Shown: in pieces, positions 44,332-53,871 of the stretch
Layout: each line of letters begins with the position of its first letter
How positions within the stretch are numbered: position 1 is the stretch's first letter
Source: Marinospirillum sp035271045
Lineage (GTDB): Bacteria; Pseudomonadota; Gammaproteobacteria; Pseudomonadales; Halomonadaceae
Assembly: GCF_035271045.1 (NCBI RefSeq)
Contig: NZ_DATESC010000030.1
Coordinates: 124,001-188,000, forward strand
Direction of reading: 5' to 3'
Length of the DNA: 64,000 bases
The notes under the pieces: model-generated
Database searches by the model: none
Seen by the model: only the letters and a program-made list of their open reading frames with translations
What the model was told of the DNA's origin: nothing
Program-made: the position numbers and the translations under genes

Positions 44332-45429
44332 TTAATAGCCCGTTTGCTTATGCCTAGCTAAAGCCCAAAGCACGTGCTCTTGAACAATCGCATCTGGGTA
44401 ATCACATTTAGTCGTTAAAGTGTCTATTATCGCAGCGCTAGTGGGCGCGTTACCCAAAGCCACCGCAATATTACGCAGCCAGTTAATATAACCGCTGCGG
44501 CGAATGGGTGAACCTTGGGTATTTTTTAAAAAGGTCGCTTCATTCCAGTTAAATAAATCAATTAAATCGCTACTATCTAATTGGTGGCGTGGGTAAAAAT
44601 CGGCTTCTTTAGTGGTGGGTGAAAAACGTGTCCAAGGGCAAGCTAACTGGCAATCATCGCAGCCATAAATACGGTTGCCCATTAAAGGCCGTAACTCTTC
44701 TGGAATACTACCTTTTAGCTCAATAGTTAGATAGCTAATGCAACGGCGAGCATCCAAAACGCCATCGGCAACAAAAGCTTGAGTAGGGCAAGCCGTATGG
44801 CAAGCCGTGCAAGCACCACAATGGTCTTTTTTAAAAGGCTCGTCGGCTGGTAGCGGTAGATTAATGTAAAGTTCGCCAAGAAAAAACCAGCTACCTGCCT
44901 TGGGTGTTATTAACATGCAATTCTTACCTATCCAGCCCAAACCGGCTTGCTGGGCGATACCTCTTTCTAAAACAGGAGCAGAATCGGTAAAAGCACGGGC
45001 TTGAAAATCTGGAAAAGCTGCTTGCAGTTCAGGCATTTGGGCTAGCTGCTGATTCATGTGTTCTGCCAAACTAGACAGGCGTTTACGAATAAGCTTGTGG
45101 TAATCACGCCCTAGCGCATAGCGACTCACATAAGCTTTGTCAGCACTATTGAGTATTTTAATGGCTTGGGTTTCTGGTGGTAAATAATCTAAATGCACAC
45201 TAATAATGGCTTGCGTGCCTGCTTCTAACAAGCGGGGATCACGGCGTTTGTCTAGGTTGTTGGCCATCCATTGCATATCACCCTGGTAGCCAGCCGCTAA
45301 CCATTTTTCTAAATAAGCAGGGTGTTCACCTAAATTAATACCGCTAATACCGCAGGCAGAAAAACCCAGCTCACGGGCTAGGTGTTTAATGTGTTGGGCT
45401 AGGTTTTGTAACAAAGGTTGGTTAGGCAT
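44332..45429 (-). CDS. queG: Epoxyqueuosine reductase
   Basis: Cobalamin- and iron-sulfur-dependent last step of queuosine synthesis. 365 residues from the ATG at 45429 (a start at 45465 is also open). Two ferredoxin-like cluster motifs, CGACTACHTACPTQAF and YGCDDCQLACPW, and the ARAFTDSAPVLERGIAQQAGLG region are diagnostic. Just downstream on the minus strand of the dct genes; a tRNA modification gene next to dusC, though convergent. Confidence 0.94.
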   Translation of the reverse strand: MPNQPLLQNLAQHIKHLARELGFSACGISGINLGEHPAYLEKWLAAGYQGDMQWMANNLDKRRDPRLLEAGTQAIISVHLDYLPPETQAIKILNSADKAYVSRYALGRDYHKLIRKRLSSLAEHMNQQLAQMPELQAAFPDFQARAFTDSAPVLERGIAQQAGLGWIGKNCMLITPKAGSWFFLGELYINLPLPADEPFKKDHCGACTACHTACPTQAFVADGVLDARRCISYLTIELKGSIPEELRPLMGNRIYGCDDCQLACPWTRFSPTTKEADFYPRHQLDSSDLIDLFNWNEATFLKNTQGSPIRRSGYINWLRNIAVALGNAPTSAAIIDTLTTKCDYPDAIVQEHVLWALARHKQTGY

Positions 45430-45501
45430 TGCAGAATTATATACTTGCCTCCTCTTCACAGCCATGAATTAACAGACTGTGAAGAAGGAGTGCAAAATTA
45501 A

Positions 45502-46782
45502 TTACATACCCAGTAGGTTGGGTAAACCCATGGAGATGCTTGGAACGTAGGTAACCAGAACTAAGAAACCCAGTAGTAGCATTAGCCAAGGCATAGCAGC
45601 ACGAATCACTTCAGCCAAAGACATTCCTGTTACAGCAGAGGTGACAAATAGGTTTAAGCCCACCGGAGGTGTTATCAGTCCTATTTCCATATTCACCACC
45701 ATAATAATACCCAGGTGAATAGGATCGACACCTAGCTCTATAGCGATAGGGAACAGAATCGGTGCCAAAATTAAAATAATCGCTGAAGGCTCCATAAATG
45801 CACCGGCAATCAGCAAGAGAATATTCACCGCTAAAAGGAACATCCACGGCTGTAAACCGGCTTCTAATACCATTGCGGTGATTTGCTGGGGTATTTGTTC
45901 GGTAGTTAAAACGTGCGCAAAAAGCATGGCATTGGCAATAATAAACATCAGCATGATGCTAAGTTTAGCGGCTTCAAGCACTACTTTAGGTGCTTCTTTA
46001 AACGTCATATCCTTGTAAACAAACAAGGCAATAAATGCCGAATAAACCGCAGCAACGGCAGCAGCTTCGGTTGGGGTAAACATTCCTGAGTAGATACCAC
46101 CCAGAATAATCACCATCAACAACAAACCCCAAGCGGCTTTACGTGCAGCAGCAAACCACTGGCGTGGCGTAGCTTTGGGTAAGGCTGGTAGGTTTTTCTT
46201 AACAGCAATCACATAAATTGCCACCATCAGCACTAAACCTAATAATACGCCTGGTACAACACCGGCCATAAATAGCTTGCCGACGGAAGTTTCAGTTGCT
46301 GCAGCATAAACAACCATAACCACGGAAGGTGGAATTAAAATACCTAGCGTACCGGCATTAGTCACAATACCTGCAGCAAAAGGTTGTGGATAACCTGAGC
46401 GCACCATACCAGCAATCGCAATAGAGCCAACTGCAGCAACCGTGGCAGGGCTTGAACCAGAAAGTGCAGCAAATAACATACAGGCCATAACTGCGCCAAT
46501 CGCTAAACCACCACGAATATGACCAACACTAGCATTAGCAAAGTCAATTAAACGCCTTGCAACACCGCCAGTGGTCATAAAAGAACCCGCCAGCAAAAAG
46601 AAAGGAATCGCTAACAGTGTGTAGTGTTCACTGGTTTCAAATAGCTTAATCGCCAGTGACCGTACAGAATCTGGGCTGAATAGCATAATGGTGACAGAAC
46701 CTGCCAAACCCAAAGAAACCGCTACTGGCACACCAATAAACATCAGTGCAAAAAGTGCCATAAAGAGGAAAAGAATCGTCAT
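45502..46782 (-). CDS. dctM: TRAP transporter large permease DctM
   Basis: 12-helix membrane subunit of the C4-dicarboxylate TRAP importer. 426 residues; FETSEHYTLLAIPFFLLAGSFMTTGGVARRLIDFA is the classic N-terminal region and PVGLNLFVTSAVTGMSLAEVIRAAMPW the C-terminal one. Its start overlaps the end of dctQ by one base. Driven by a sodium gradient in studied systems. Confidence 0.94.
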   Translation of the reverse strand: MTILFLFMALFALMFIGVPVAVSLGLAGSVTIMLFSPDSVRSLAIKLFETSEHYTLLAIPFFLLAGSFMTTGGVARRLIDFANASVGHIRGGLAIGAVMACMLFAALSGSSPATVAAVGSIAIAGMVRSGYPQPFAAGIVTNAGTLGILIPPSVVMVVYAAATETSVGKLFMAGVVPGVLLGLVLMVAIYVIAVKKNLPALPKATPRQWFAAARKAAWGLLLMVIILGGIYSGMFTPTEAAAVAAVYSAFIALFVYKDMTFKEAPKVVLEAAKLSIMLMFIIANAMLFAHVLTTEQIPQQITAMVLEAGLQPWMFLLAVNILLLIAGAFMEPSAIILILAPILFPIAIELGVDPIHLGIIMVVNMEIGLITPPVGLNLFVTSAVTGMSLAEVIRAAMPWLMLLLGFLVLVTYVPSISMGLPNLLGM

Positions 46783-47438
46783 TACTGTTGTTCCTCTTTG
46801 TTATTGGTTTTCTGTTCACTTAGTTTCATTGCATCAGCAGCTTCATCGGCTAAGCCTAAGCCAATTTGCTCATTACGCAGGATGCGTACCAATATTTCTG
46901 CAAAGCGTATAAAAACCAAGGTAAAACCTAAAGGTACAATTAAAGTGATATGCCACTGTTTAATGCCAAACTGACCTAAATCATCGGCACCAATATTAAC
47001 CTCAAATAATGCACTTACCCACTCAAAGCTGGCGACCGTTATCAGTGCTGCATAGCCAAGGCTAATCACACAGGCAAGTAGCGCTATGTATTTTTGAGTC
47101 TTTTTGGAGGCTAATTTAACTAACGCATCAATGCCGATGTGTCCACCGACGCGTACACCATAAGCAATGCCAAAAAATAGCAGCCAAGCAAATAAAGCTT
47201 TGGTTAAGGCGTTACTCCAAGTCATGTCTTGAGCCATGTCTAAAATAAAATCGCCAATCGTAAAAAAGAATTCTGACAGGCCTACTGAACTAGCTTCAAA
47301 GCGATCGCCTAAGCTATAAAAAAAAGTATAAAAATTGTTCAAGATAACGTAAACAAAAGTAACCAAAGTCATGGCGGTCAATAAAAAGACAATAAATCCT
47401 TCTTCAAAACGATCCCAAATTAGGCGTAGCTGCTGCAT
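46782..47438 (-). CDS. dctQ: TRAP transporter small permease DctQ
   Basis: 218 residues with four membrane helices; the AWLLFFGIAYGVRVGGHIGIDALVKL motif marks the family. It is longer than a typical DctQ, with the middle insert GDRFEASSVGLSEFFFTIGDFI and a charged C-terminal tail. Between dctP and dctM in one transcript. Confidence 0.92.
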   Translation of the reverse strand: MQQLRLIWDRFEEGFIVFLLTAMTLVTFVYVILNNFYTFFYSLGDRFEASSVGLSEFFFTIGDFILDMAQDMTWSNALTKALFAWLLFFGIAYGVRVGGHIGIDALVKLASKKTQKYIALLACVISLGYAALITVASFEWVSALFEVNIGADDLGQFGIKQWHITLIVPLGFTLVFIRFAEILVRILRNEQIGLGLADEAADAMKLSEQKTNNKEEQQ

Positions 47439-47451
47439 AAAAAATCTCCAG

Positions 47452-47490
47452 AAAAAACCCCCGCTAATCCTTCATGGACTAACGGGTGTT
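47452..47490 (-). terminator. Hairpin with T run between dctP and dctQ (attenuator)
   Basis: On the minus strand CCCGTTA and TAGCGGG pair around an internal loop, followed by GG and a run of T (A run at 47452-47457 on the plus strand). It lies in the gap after the dctP stop, where partial termination would give more binding protein than permease. Confidence 0.65.
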
Positions 47491-47496
47491 GTTTTT

Positions 47497-48489
47497 TTAC
47501 TGCTTATTAGCTGCTTCTGCGGCTTTAATGCGATCGGCACCAATGTCTGACTCAAATTTCTTCCACACTGGCTTCATTGCTTTACGCCACTTTTCACGCT
47601 CAGCTTTAGTCAAATAAAGAATTTCAGTGTTGCCACCGTCTAAAATGGCTTGTTTATCACGTTGATTAATGTTTTCAGCTTGCTTATTCACTTCCATACT
47701 AACTTCCGCCATGATTGCCGTTAGCTCAGTACGAATATTGGCAGGTAAGCCTTTCCAAAACTCAGTATTGGTAATAACCATATAATCTAACAAACCGTGG
47801 TTAGATTCAGTGATGTGTGACTGAACTTCATGCATCTTCTGTGAATAGATGTTTGAGTAGGGGTTTTCTGCACCGTTAACAACGCCGGTTTGTAGACCCT
47901 GATAAACTTCAGAAAAGCTCATTTTACGTGGATTAGCACGAATGGCTTTGAACTGCTCGTCCAGTACAGCAGACGCTTGCACACGGAATTTTAAGCCCCG
48001 TGCATCTTTAGGTTCACGCAATGCTTTGTTAGCAGAAAGCTGCTTTAAACCGTTGTGCCAGTAGCTTAGACCCGTAATGCCTTTACTTTCCATCGTGGTT
48101 AGCAATTCTTGACCAACAGGGCCTTTTTGGAAACGGTCAACAGCATGAATGTCGTCAAACAAAAAAGGCAGGTCAAAAATTTGGATTGGCTTTGAATAAT
48201 GCTCAAATTTAGCCAAAGAAGGGGCAATTAACTGCACATCACCTAGCAATAACGCTTCCATCTCTTTACCGTCACCAAACAACGAAGAGTTAGGGTAAAC
48301 CTCCACACGCACTTGACCGGGCAAACGTTCCTCAGCAAGTTTTTTAAACAATAAAGCACCCTGACCTTTAGGTGTGTGTTCGGCTACAACGTGTGAAAAT
48401 TTAATAACAATAGGATCAGTAGCAAGCGCCAAGCTTGCCACCGTCAGTGATGCAGCACAAAACAATGCTTTAGTAGCTGTTTTAAACAT
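47497..48489 (-). CDS. dctP: TRAP dicarboxylate-binding protein DctP
   Basis: Periplasmic substrate-binding subunit. 330 residues with signal peptide (ends ALATDP), then IKFSHVVAEHTPKGQGALLFKKL and the arginine-bearing GLKFRVQASAVLDEQFKAI segment that binds the carboxylate, and the FSEVYQGLQTGVVNGAENPYSNI motif. Closest to DctP of C4-dicarboxylate systems. Preceded by a sigma-54 promoter. Confidence 0.94.
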   Translation of the reverse strand: MFKTATKALFCAASLTVASLALATDPIVIKFSHVVAEHTPKGQGALLFKKLAEERLPGQVRVEVYPNSSLFGDGKEMEALLLGDVQLIAPSLAKFEHYSKPIQIFDLPFLFDDIHAVDRFQKGPVGQELLTTMESKGITGLSYWHNGLKQLSANKALREPKDARGLKFRVQASAVLDEQFKAIRANPRKMSFSEVYQGLQTGVVNGAENPYSNIYSQKMHEVQSHITESNHGLLDYMVITNTEFWKGLPANIRTELTAIMAEVSMEVNKQAENINQRDKQAILDGGNTEILYLTKAEREKWRKAMKPVWKKFESDIGADRIKAAEAANKQ

Positions 48490-48611
48490 TAAGATTTCCT
48501 CTTTCTTTTAGAATTGTCGCAATAGGGTAATTTTATTGTTTTAGGATCAATGCTATTTAGAGTGGACAGCATTTAGACAGAACTCAAGTATCCAAACTCA
48601 TGCAGCTAATC

Positions 48612-48629
48612 ATGCAGGTTGCGTGCCTA
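48612..48629 (-). promoter_or_regulatory. Sigma-54 promoter of dctPQM
   Basis: On the minus strand TAGGCACGCAACCTGCAT has GG and GC separated by 10 bases, as in the consensus TGGCACG-N4-TTGCA. The expected start is near 48602, giving an untranslated leader of about 112 bases. DctD, encoded just upstream, is a sigma-54 activator. Confidence 0.72.
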
Positions 48630-48720
48630 ATGATTGCTTTATGCAACTAAAGTTTAGTGTGTTGATGCCTAAGACAACTGTTTTTATTTGGAATAGTGCT
48701 GATTAAAGGAAAAGGTTATG

Positions 48721-48741
48721 AATCAATACGCCGTATTGATT
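48721..48741. promoter_or_regulatory. Palindrome upstream of the dctP promoter (candidate DctD site)
   Basis: AATCAATACG and CGTATTGATT are perfect 10-base complements around one base. Its centre is about 130 bases upstream of the predicted start, in the range of sigma-54 enhancer sites. It also lies after dctD and might help end that transcript. Confidence 0.55.
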
Positions 48742-48750
48742 GTTTTTATA

Positions 48751-48764
48751 GGCGATTTTTCGCC
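48751..48764. terminator. Hairpin just after dctD
   Basis: GGCGA and TCGCC enclose a 4-base loop 5 bases beyond the dctD stop on the minus strand; no long T run on that strand, so only weakly terminator-like. Confidence 0.4.
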
Positions 48765-48768
48765 ATAA

Positions 48769-50163
48769 TCAGCCGCCACTTGGCGGATTTTCGCCACTGG
48801 TCGAGAGATTAAGTCCGTATTTACGTAGTTTGTCGTGCAGGGTTTTACGCGGTAACTGCAAAGCTTCAGCCACTTCCCTTAAAGAAGAGTGTGGTTTAGT
48901 AAGCTCAGCAGCAATTAAATTGCATTCAAAATTGTCTACTTGCGTTGCTAAAGGTTGATTAATATTAAGGCAATTGCTGCTTTCTGATACCGAACTAATG
49001 GCTAGGTCTAGTCCTAATGCCCAGCGTTCAGCAGCATTTTGTAGCTCACGAATATTACCTGGCCATTCATGGCTTAGCAGTTGAGCACGAGTAGCAGTGT
49101 TTAAGCTAATGGCATTTAAGTGTATTTCTGTTAATTGGTATTTTTGACCAGCAAGGCTAGCAAAGTGTTGAAATAGCGGCAGAATGTCTTCCGTACGCTG
49201 GCGTAAGGGTGGAATATTCAGCTGGGCAACATTTAAGCGATAAAACAAGTCAGCACGAAAACGCCCTTCATCGGCTGCTGTTAGCAAGTCTTCTTTGGTG
49301 GCAGCAATAATGCGTACATCCAAAGGAATCAGTTGGTTAGAACCCACCCTTTCCACCACCCTTTCTTGTAAAAGGCGCAGCAGCTTAACTTGTACATCAA
49401 GGCTCATGCTTTCAATTTCATCTAAAAAAACAGTACCGCCTTTGGCGTGTTCAAATTTACCAATCCGACGTTTATTTGCCCCAGTAAATGCACCGACTTC
49501 ATGACCAAATAGCTCGCTTTCAATCACCGACTCAGCTAAAGCGCCAGCATTAATTGCCACAAAAGGCGCAGCGCGGCGCGGTGATAAATCGTGTAAAGCC
49601 CTTGCTACCACTTCTTTACCGCTGCCAGTTTCACCCAAAATCAACACGTCGGCTTGAATGTTTGCCAAAGCGCTGATTTGCTCACGTAACCGTTGCACGC
49701 TGCTAGAATGCCCTAACAGCCGTTCGCCCAGTAACTTTTGTTCGGCAAGGGCAAAGCGTAAGGCGCGGTTTTCTATGACTAGGCGACGCACTTCTAATGC
49801 ACGGTTTACACTGTCTAATAACAAATCGCTAGCAAAAGGCTTTTGCAAAAAATCATAAGCCCCTTGCCGCATAGCTTGCACGGCTAAGGGCACATCACCT
49901 TGCCCTGTGATAAGTAAGACAGGTAATTGTTTGTCGCTTTGTTGAACCTGTTCTAAAAGCGCTAAACCGCTAATATCTGGCATACGAATATCGGTGACTA
50001 ATACGCCCAACCAATCTTTGGGTAACGCTGTTAAAATACCTTTAGCACTGGCAAAGGCTTGCACGTTTAAACCGGCTAAATCAAAAGTTTGGCTTAGCGC
50101 TGTACGCAAATGACTGTCATCATCTAAAAGCACTACATGGGTGTTTGGGCTTATCTGAATCAT
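48769..50163 (-). CDS. dctD: C4-dicarboxylate response regulator DctD
   Basis: 464 residues: receiver domain with phospho-accepting Asp58 (LVTDIRMPD), AAA+ domain with GETGSGKE and the sigma-54 contact loop GAFTGA, and a C-terminal Fis-type helix-turn-helix (SSLREVAEALQLPRKTLHDKL). Activates sigma-54 transcription of the dct transporter when phosphorylated by DctB. Overlaps dctB by 4 bases. Confidence 0.94.
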   Translation of the reverse strand: MIQISPNTHVVLLDDDSHLRTALSQTFDLAGLNVQAFASAKGILTALPKDWLGVLVTDIRMPDISGLALLEQVQQSDKQLPVLLITGQGDVPLAVQAMRQGAYDFLQKPFASDLLLDSVNRALEVRRLVIENRALRFALAEQKLLGERLLGHSSSVQRLREQISALANIQADVLILGETGSGKEVVARALHDLSPRRAAPFVAINAGALAESVIESELFGHEVGAFTGANKRRIGKFEHAKGGTVFLDEIESMSLDVQVKLLRLLQERVVERVGSNQLIPLDVRIIAATKEDLLTAADEGRFRADLFYRLNVAQLNIPPLRQRTEDILPLFQHFASLAGQKYQLTEIHLNAISLNTATRAQLLSHEWPGNIRELQNAAERWALGLDLAISSVSESSNCLNINQPLATQVDNFECNLIAAELTKPHSSLREVAEALQLPRKTLHDKLRKYGLNLSTSGENPPSGG

Positions 50164-51959
50164 CTAAAGCTATCCTCGCTAGCGTGCAATTGAGCGACAT
50201 CAGGAATTTGGCGTAAATAAAGTGTAATTAAAGCACCGCCTTCTGGGTGGTTAGCCAGCACTAGGCGACCTTTAAGTGCTTGGATTAGGCTATTACAAAT
50301 GGCCAGCCCTAAACCTAAACCTTTGGCGCTAGTTTTGGTGGTGTAAAAAGGCTCAAAAGCCTGTTGTAAAGCCTCTTTAGTAAAACCTGTCCCGTTATCT
50401 CTAAGGGTTAAAATAACCCAGCCATCAATAACTTGTGTATTTAACCAAAGTTGGCGTGGCGTTTTACTTTCACTTAAAGCATCTAACCCGTTGTTAACTA
50501 GATTGCTTAAAATTTGTCGTAAACGTGTTTCACCGGCTTCAACCCAAAGCGTGGCTTCAGGAATGTCACGAATAATTTCTATGCCTAAATGTTGCTGGCG
50601 CTTAGCGATTAACGCAAGGGTATCATCAATTGCTGGTTGCAAGGCAACGTGTTCAGAAGCATGACGGTCACGCCGCGCAAAAGCACGCAAATGCTCAATA
50701 ATAGAAGCCATACGCTCAGTCAATGAAGCAATCAAACCAAGATTTTTAACCGCTTCTTCTAAGCGCTGCTTTTGTAGCAAAACTTTGGCATTGTCGGTAT
50801 AGCTGCGTATGGCGGCCAATGGCTGGTTTAATTCGTGGCTAATGCTGGCAGACATAATACCTAAAGCCGATAACTTACCAGCCTGTATAAGTTCATCCTG
50901 TGCTCTCACCAGCTCTTGTTGGGTTGATTCACGCTCTAAGACTTCTTGTTTTAAGCGTGTATTTAACGTTTGTAAATCTTGAGTGCGGGTGCGTACATTG
51001 GCTTCTAATTCACGCTTAGCTTGGGCATCCATTGCTATGCGTTCTAAGTAATGGCGCTTACGTTGCATCAATAAGCCAAAAATAAGTAACACTGCTAATA
51101 AAGAAGCCGTAACAACAGCCATAGCCGTGTTAACGGGTTCGTTAATTAAACGCCTTGGTGTAAAAATGCTCACTTGCCAACCTATATGAGCGAGCAATTG
51201 GTTAAGTCTTAACCAGTCTTGTGGGTTGATGGTTAATAGACTCGGGTTGATGGAAGTATAAGGCTGATGTTCAGCAATGCTAAGCTGCTCTTCTGAATCA
51301 AGTTCACGCGTGGCTTTAAAACGCCACTCAGGTTGAGAGGTTAAAATGACCACGCCGTTTTTATCGGTAACTAATAGCTGTTCTGGCGTTTTCCCCCAAA
51401 GGGTTTCGGTGAAATCTAAATCAACCTTAACCACAATAACACCACTAATTTTTTCGTTAGAATAAACCGCACCGCCAAAATAATAACCGCGTTTAAATGA
51501 AATATTGCCTAAACCAAAAAACTCACCGCGACCATTGTTTAATGCATTTCTAAAATAAGGACGAAAAGCAAAGCTATTACCGATAAAACTGTGTTTATCA
51601 TTCCAATTTGAAGCCGCTAGCGTTAGCCCTTGGGTGTTCATTAGATAAATAACACTCGCCTCTGTTTGTTGTTGAATACTTTTAAGCAGCGTATTGGCGG
51701 TTTGTAGCGTGTTAGCATCGGTAGGATTAAGTAACGCTTGCTGTACACTGGGCAAGCGACCTAAAATTTGTGGCAAAACCTCATAGCGTTGCAAAGTGCC
51801 TTGTAAATTAGCCACAAACAAGTCTAGCGTTTGTTCATTTTTACGGCTCAGTCCTTCAAGGTAATAACCTTCAACAAAGCGGTGAATAGGCCAAAGCAAG
51901 AGCACTAACAAAAGTGCCAACCATAAGAAACTGCGCCAAGGTGTTTTTAAAAAAGTCAT
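50160..51959 (-). CDS. dctB: C4-dicarboxylate sensor histidine kinase DctB
   Basis: 599 residues: membrane helix 1 (about 10-30), periplasmic dCache sensor, helix 2 (about 280-300), coiled coil and kinase core with His375 in SASISHELNQPLAAIRSY, N-box SNLVNNGLDAL and G-boxes DNGTGF and GLGLGLAIC. Senses external succinate, malate or fumarate in characterised relatives. First gene of dctBD, divergent from tsaE. Confidence 0.94.
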   Translation of the reverse strand: MTFLKTPWRSFLWLALLLVLLLWPIHRFVEGYYLEGLSRKNEQTLDLFVANLQGTLQRYEVLPQILGRLPSVQQALLNPTDANTLQTANTLLKSIQQQTEASVIYLMNTQGLTLAASNWNDKHSFIGNSFAFRPYFRNALNNGRGEFFGLGNISFKRGYYFGGAVYSNEKISGVIVVKVDLDFTETLWGKTPEQLLVTDKNGVVILTSQPEWRFKATRELDSEEQLSIAEHQPYTSINPSLLTINPQDWLRLNQLLAHIGWQVSIFTPRRLINEPVNTAMAVVTASLLAVLLIFGLLMQRKRHYLERIAMDAQAKRELEANVRTRTQDLQTLNTRLKQEVLERESTQQELVRAQDELIQAGKLSALGIMSASISHELNQPLAAIRSYTDNAKVLLQKQRLEEAVKNLGLIASLTERMASIIEHLRAFARRDRHASEHVALQPAIDDTLALIAKRQQHLGIEIIRDIPEATLWVEAGETRLRQILSNLVNNGLDALSESKTPRQLWLNTQVIDGWVILTLRDNGTGFTKEALQQAFEPFYTTKTSAKGLGLGLAICNSLIQALKGRLVLANHPEGGALITLYLRQIPDVAQLHASEDSFR

Positions 51960-52024
51960 GGGTTACTCTTTATGCGTTGAGTGCGTTGGTTTAGTTAACG
52001 CTACTAAGCTTTTTGATTTTTGCC

Positions 52025-52030
52025 TATAAT
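52025..52030 (+). promoter_or_regulatory. Candidate -10 box upstream of tsaE
   Basis: Perfect TATAAT, 28 bases before the tsaE start; I do not see a good -35 at 16-18 bases upstream. AAGGA at 52047 forms the ribosome site. Confidence 0.4.
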
Positions 52031-52057
52031 AGATCGCTAATAAATAAAGGATAAAAT

Positions 52058-52516
52058 ATGAAAGCACAGTTTTATTTGGCCGATGAAACAGCTCAAGCAG
52101 AGCTAGGTGCTAAGCTTGGCGGTTTATTTACAAAAGGCATAGTTTACCTTGAAGGTGATTTAGGGTGTGGTAAAACCACTTTTTCACGGGGCTGGATTCA
52201 AGGTCAAGGTCATCAGGGCGCAGTAAAAAGTCCTACCTATACGCTGGTAGAACCCTATTTATTACAAGACCGTCTTATCTATCACTTTGACCTTTATCGT
52301 TTAGCCGATCCTGAAGAGCTTGAGTACATCGGTGTTCGAGACTATTTTGAGAGCAACGCCTTGTGTTTGGTAGAATGGCCGCAACAAGGTAGAGGCTTTT
52401 TACCTAAAGCAGATTTGCAGCTAACTTTTACATATCAAGATTCAGGCCGCTATTTACAAATAGAAGCTTTGACATCAGCGGCTGAAATAGCTTTACAACA
52501 GCTTCTTAATTCCTGA
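52058..52516 (+). CDS. tsaE: tRNA threonylcarbamoyladenosine synthesis ATPase TsaE
   Basis: 152 residues with Walker A GDLGCGKTTFSRG (about 33-45) and the KSPTYTLVEPY segment that contacts TsaD/TsaB. Needed for t6A37 in tRNA. Start of the amiB-mutL-miaA-hfq-hfl run, 14 bases before amiB. Confidence 0.94.
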   Translation: MKAQFYLADETAQAELGAKLGGLFTKGIVYLEGDLGCGKTTFSRGWIQGQGHQGAVKSPTYTLVEPYLLQDRLIYHFDLYRLADPEELEYIGVRDYFESNALCLVEWPQQGRGFLPKADLQLTFTYQDSGRYLQIEALTSAAEIALQQLLNS

Positions 52517-52530
52517 ACGCCTTGTTGATA

Positions 52531-53871
52531 ATGATGACTTTAAAACTTACCCGATATTTTTTGTTATTAGTGTTTTTTGCTGTCTTATCGCTACAAGTAC
52601 AGGCAAGCTCGCGGATTAATAATCTTCGAATTTGGCCAGCACCCGATCATACGCGTTTGGTATTTGACTTGTCTGGCCCGGTCGAACACCGCGTTTTTAG
52701 TTTGGACAACCCTAAACGGTTAGTGATTGATATTAGCGATGTGCGCCTTAATACCGTGCTGGACAATACCGATCTAGCTTCAACGCCTATTAGTCGTTTG
52801 CGCTCTGCTAAGCGTAATCGAACAGGTTTAAGAGTCGTACTGGATTTATCCCAAGATATTCAGCCACGCAGCTTTTTATTAAGGCCTAATGCACAATATG
52901 GCCACCGTTTAGTCGTTGACTTAGTCTTGCCAGAAAAGCAGGCAGCGGTTAGGCAGCCCGTTGTTAGATCAACCGCTCAATCCAAACAGCCGCGCCAAAT
53001 AATTATCGCCATTGATCCAGGGCATGGTGGTGAAGACCCCGGTGCTATTGGCCCAAGCGGTACGCGTGAAAAGCACGTTGTATGGGCAATATCCAGAGAG
53101 TTAGCAAAAATTATTGAGCGCGATCCTGTATTTAAGCCAATATTAACGCGCACGGGTGATTACTACATCGGTTTGCGCCAGCGTGTGAATGTAGCACGTC
53201 AAGCGCGTGCCGATTTATTTGTGTCTATTCATGCGGATGCTTATCGCTTGCCGCAACCGCAAGGTTCGTCGGTCTATGTTTTGTCACAACGGGGAGCAAC
53301 GTCTGAATCAGCGCGTTGGTTGGCCGATAGCGAAAACCGTGCCGATTTAATTGGTGGCGTAGAAGGCGTATTAACGCTGGGCGATAAAGATGAAACGCTG
53401 GCGGGTGTATTGGTTGATTTATCCATGACAGCAACACTTTCAGAAAGCCTTAAAGTGGGTTCGCGGGTATTACAAAGCTTAGGTCAAATCAATACGCTGC
53501 ACAAACGCGACGTTGAACAAGCCGGATTTTTAGTGCTTAAATCGCCCGATATGCCATCGATGCTGATTGAAGCGGGTTTTATTTCGAATCCGCAAGAAGA
53601 AAAGCGCCTGCGTGATTTGGCTTATCAGCGCAAATTAGCACAACAAATTGCTAATGCAATCAAAGATTATTTTTTAGAAAACCCACCGCCTAATACGCTC
53701 TTATCAAACAAGCAATACAAGCAATCTTCGTCTTATACCATTCGCCGTGGTGATACCTTGTCAGAAATTGCACGGCGTAAAGGTGTTGATATCAGCGAGT
53801 TACGTAAAATGAACGACTTAAATGATGATGTTATTCAAGTGGGACAAAGATTAAGGATTCCATCAACATGA
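52531..53871 (+). CDS. amiB: N-acetylmuramoyl-L-alanine amidase AmiB-like with LysM domain
   Basis: 446 residues from ATG 52531 (alternatives at 52534 and TTG 52522). Signal peptide ends LQVQASS; an AMIN domain (about 28-125) targets the septum; an Amidase_3 zinc domain (about 155-375) has IAIDPGHGGEDPGAIG and the IEAGFISN motif; a LysM (TIRRGDTLSEIARRKGV) ends the protein. Splits daughter-cell peptidoglycan. Stop overlaps mutL start. Confidence 0.94.
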   Translation: MMTLKLTRYFLLLVFFAVLSLQVQASSRINNLRIWPAPDHTRLVFDLSGPVEHRVFSLDNPKRLVIDISDVRLNTVLDNTDLASTPISRLRSAKRNRTGLRVVLDLSQDIQPRSFLLRPNAQYGHRLVVDLVLPEKQAAVRQPVVRSTAQSKQPRQIIIAIDPGHGGEDPGAIGPSGTREKHVVWAISRELAKIIERDPVFKPILTRTGDYYIGLRQRVNVARQARADLFVSIHADAYRLPQPQGSSVYVLSQRGATSESARWLADSENRADLIGGVEGVLTLGDKDETLAGVLVDLSMTATLSESLKVGSRVLQSLGQINTLHKRDVEQAGFLVLKSPDMPSMLIEAGFISNPQEEKRLRDLAYQRKLAQQIANAIKDYFLENPPPNTLLSNKQYKQSSSYTIRRGDTLSEIARRKGVDISELRKMNDLNDDVIQVGQRLRIPST

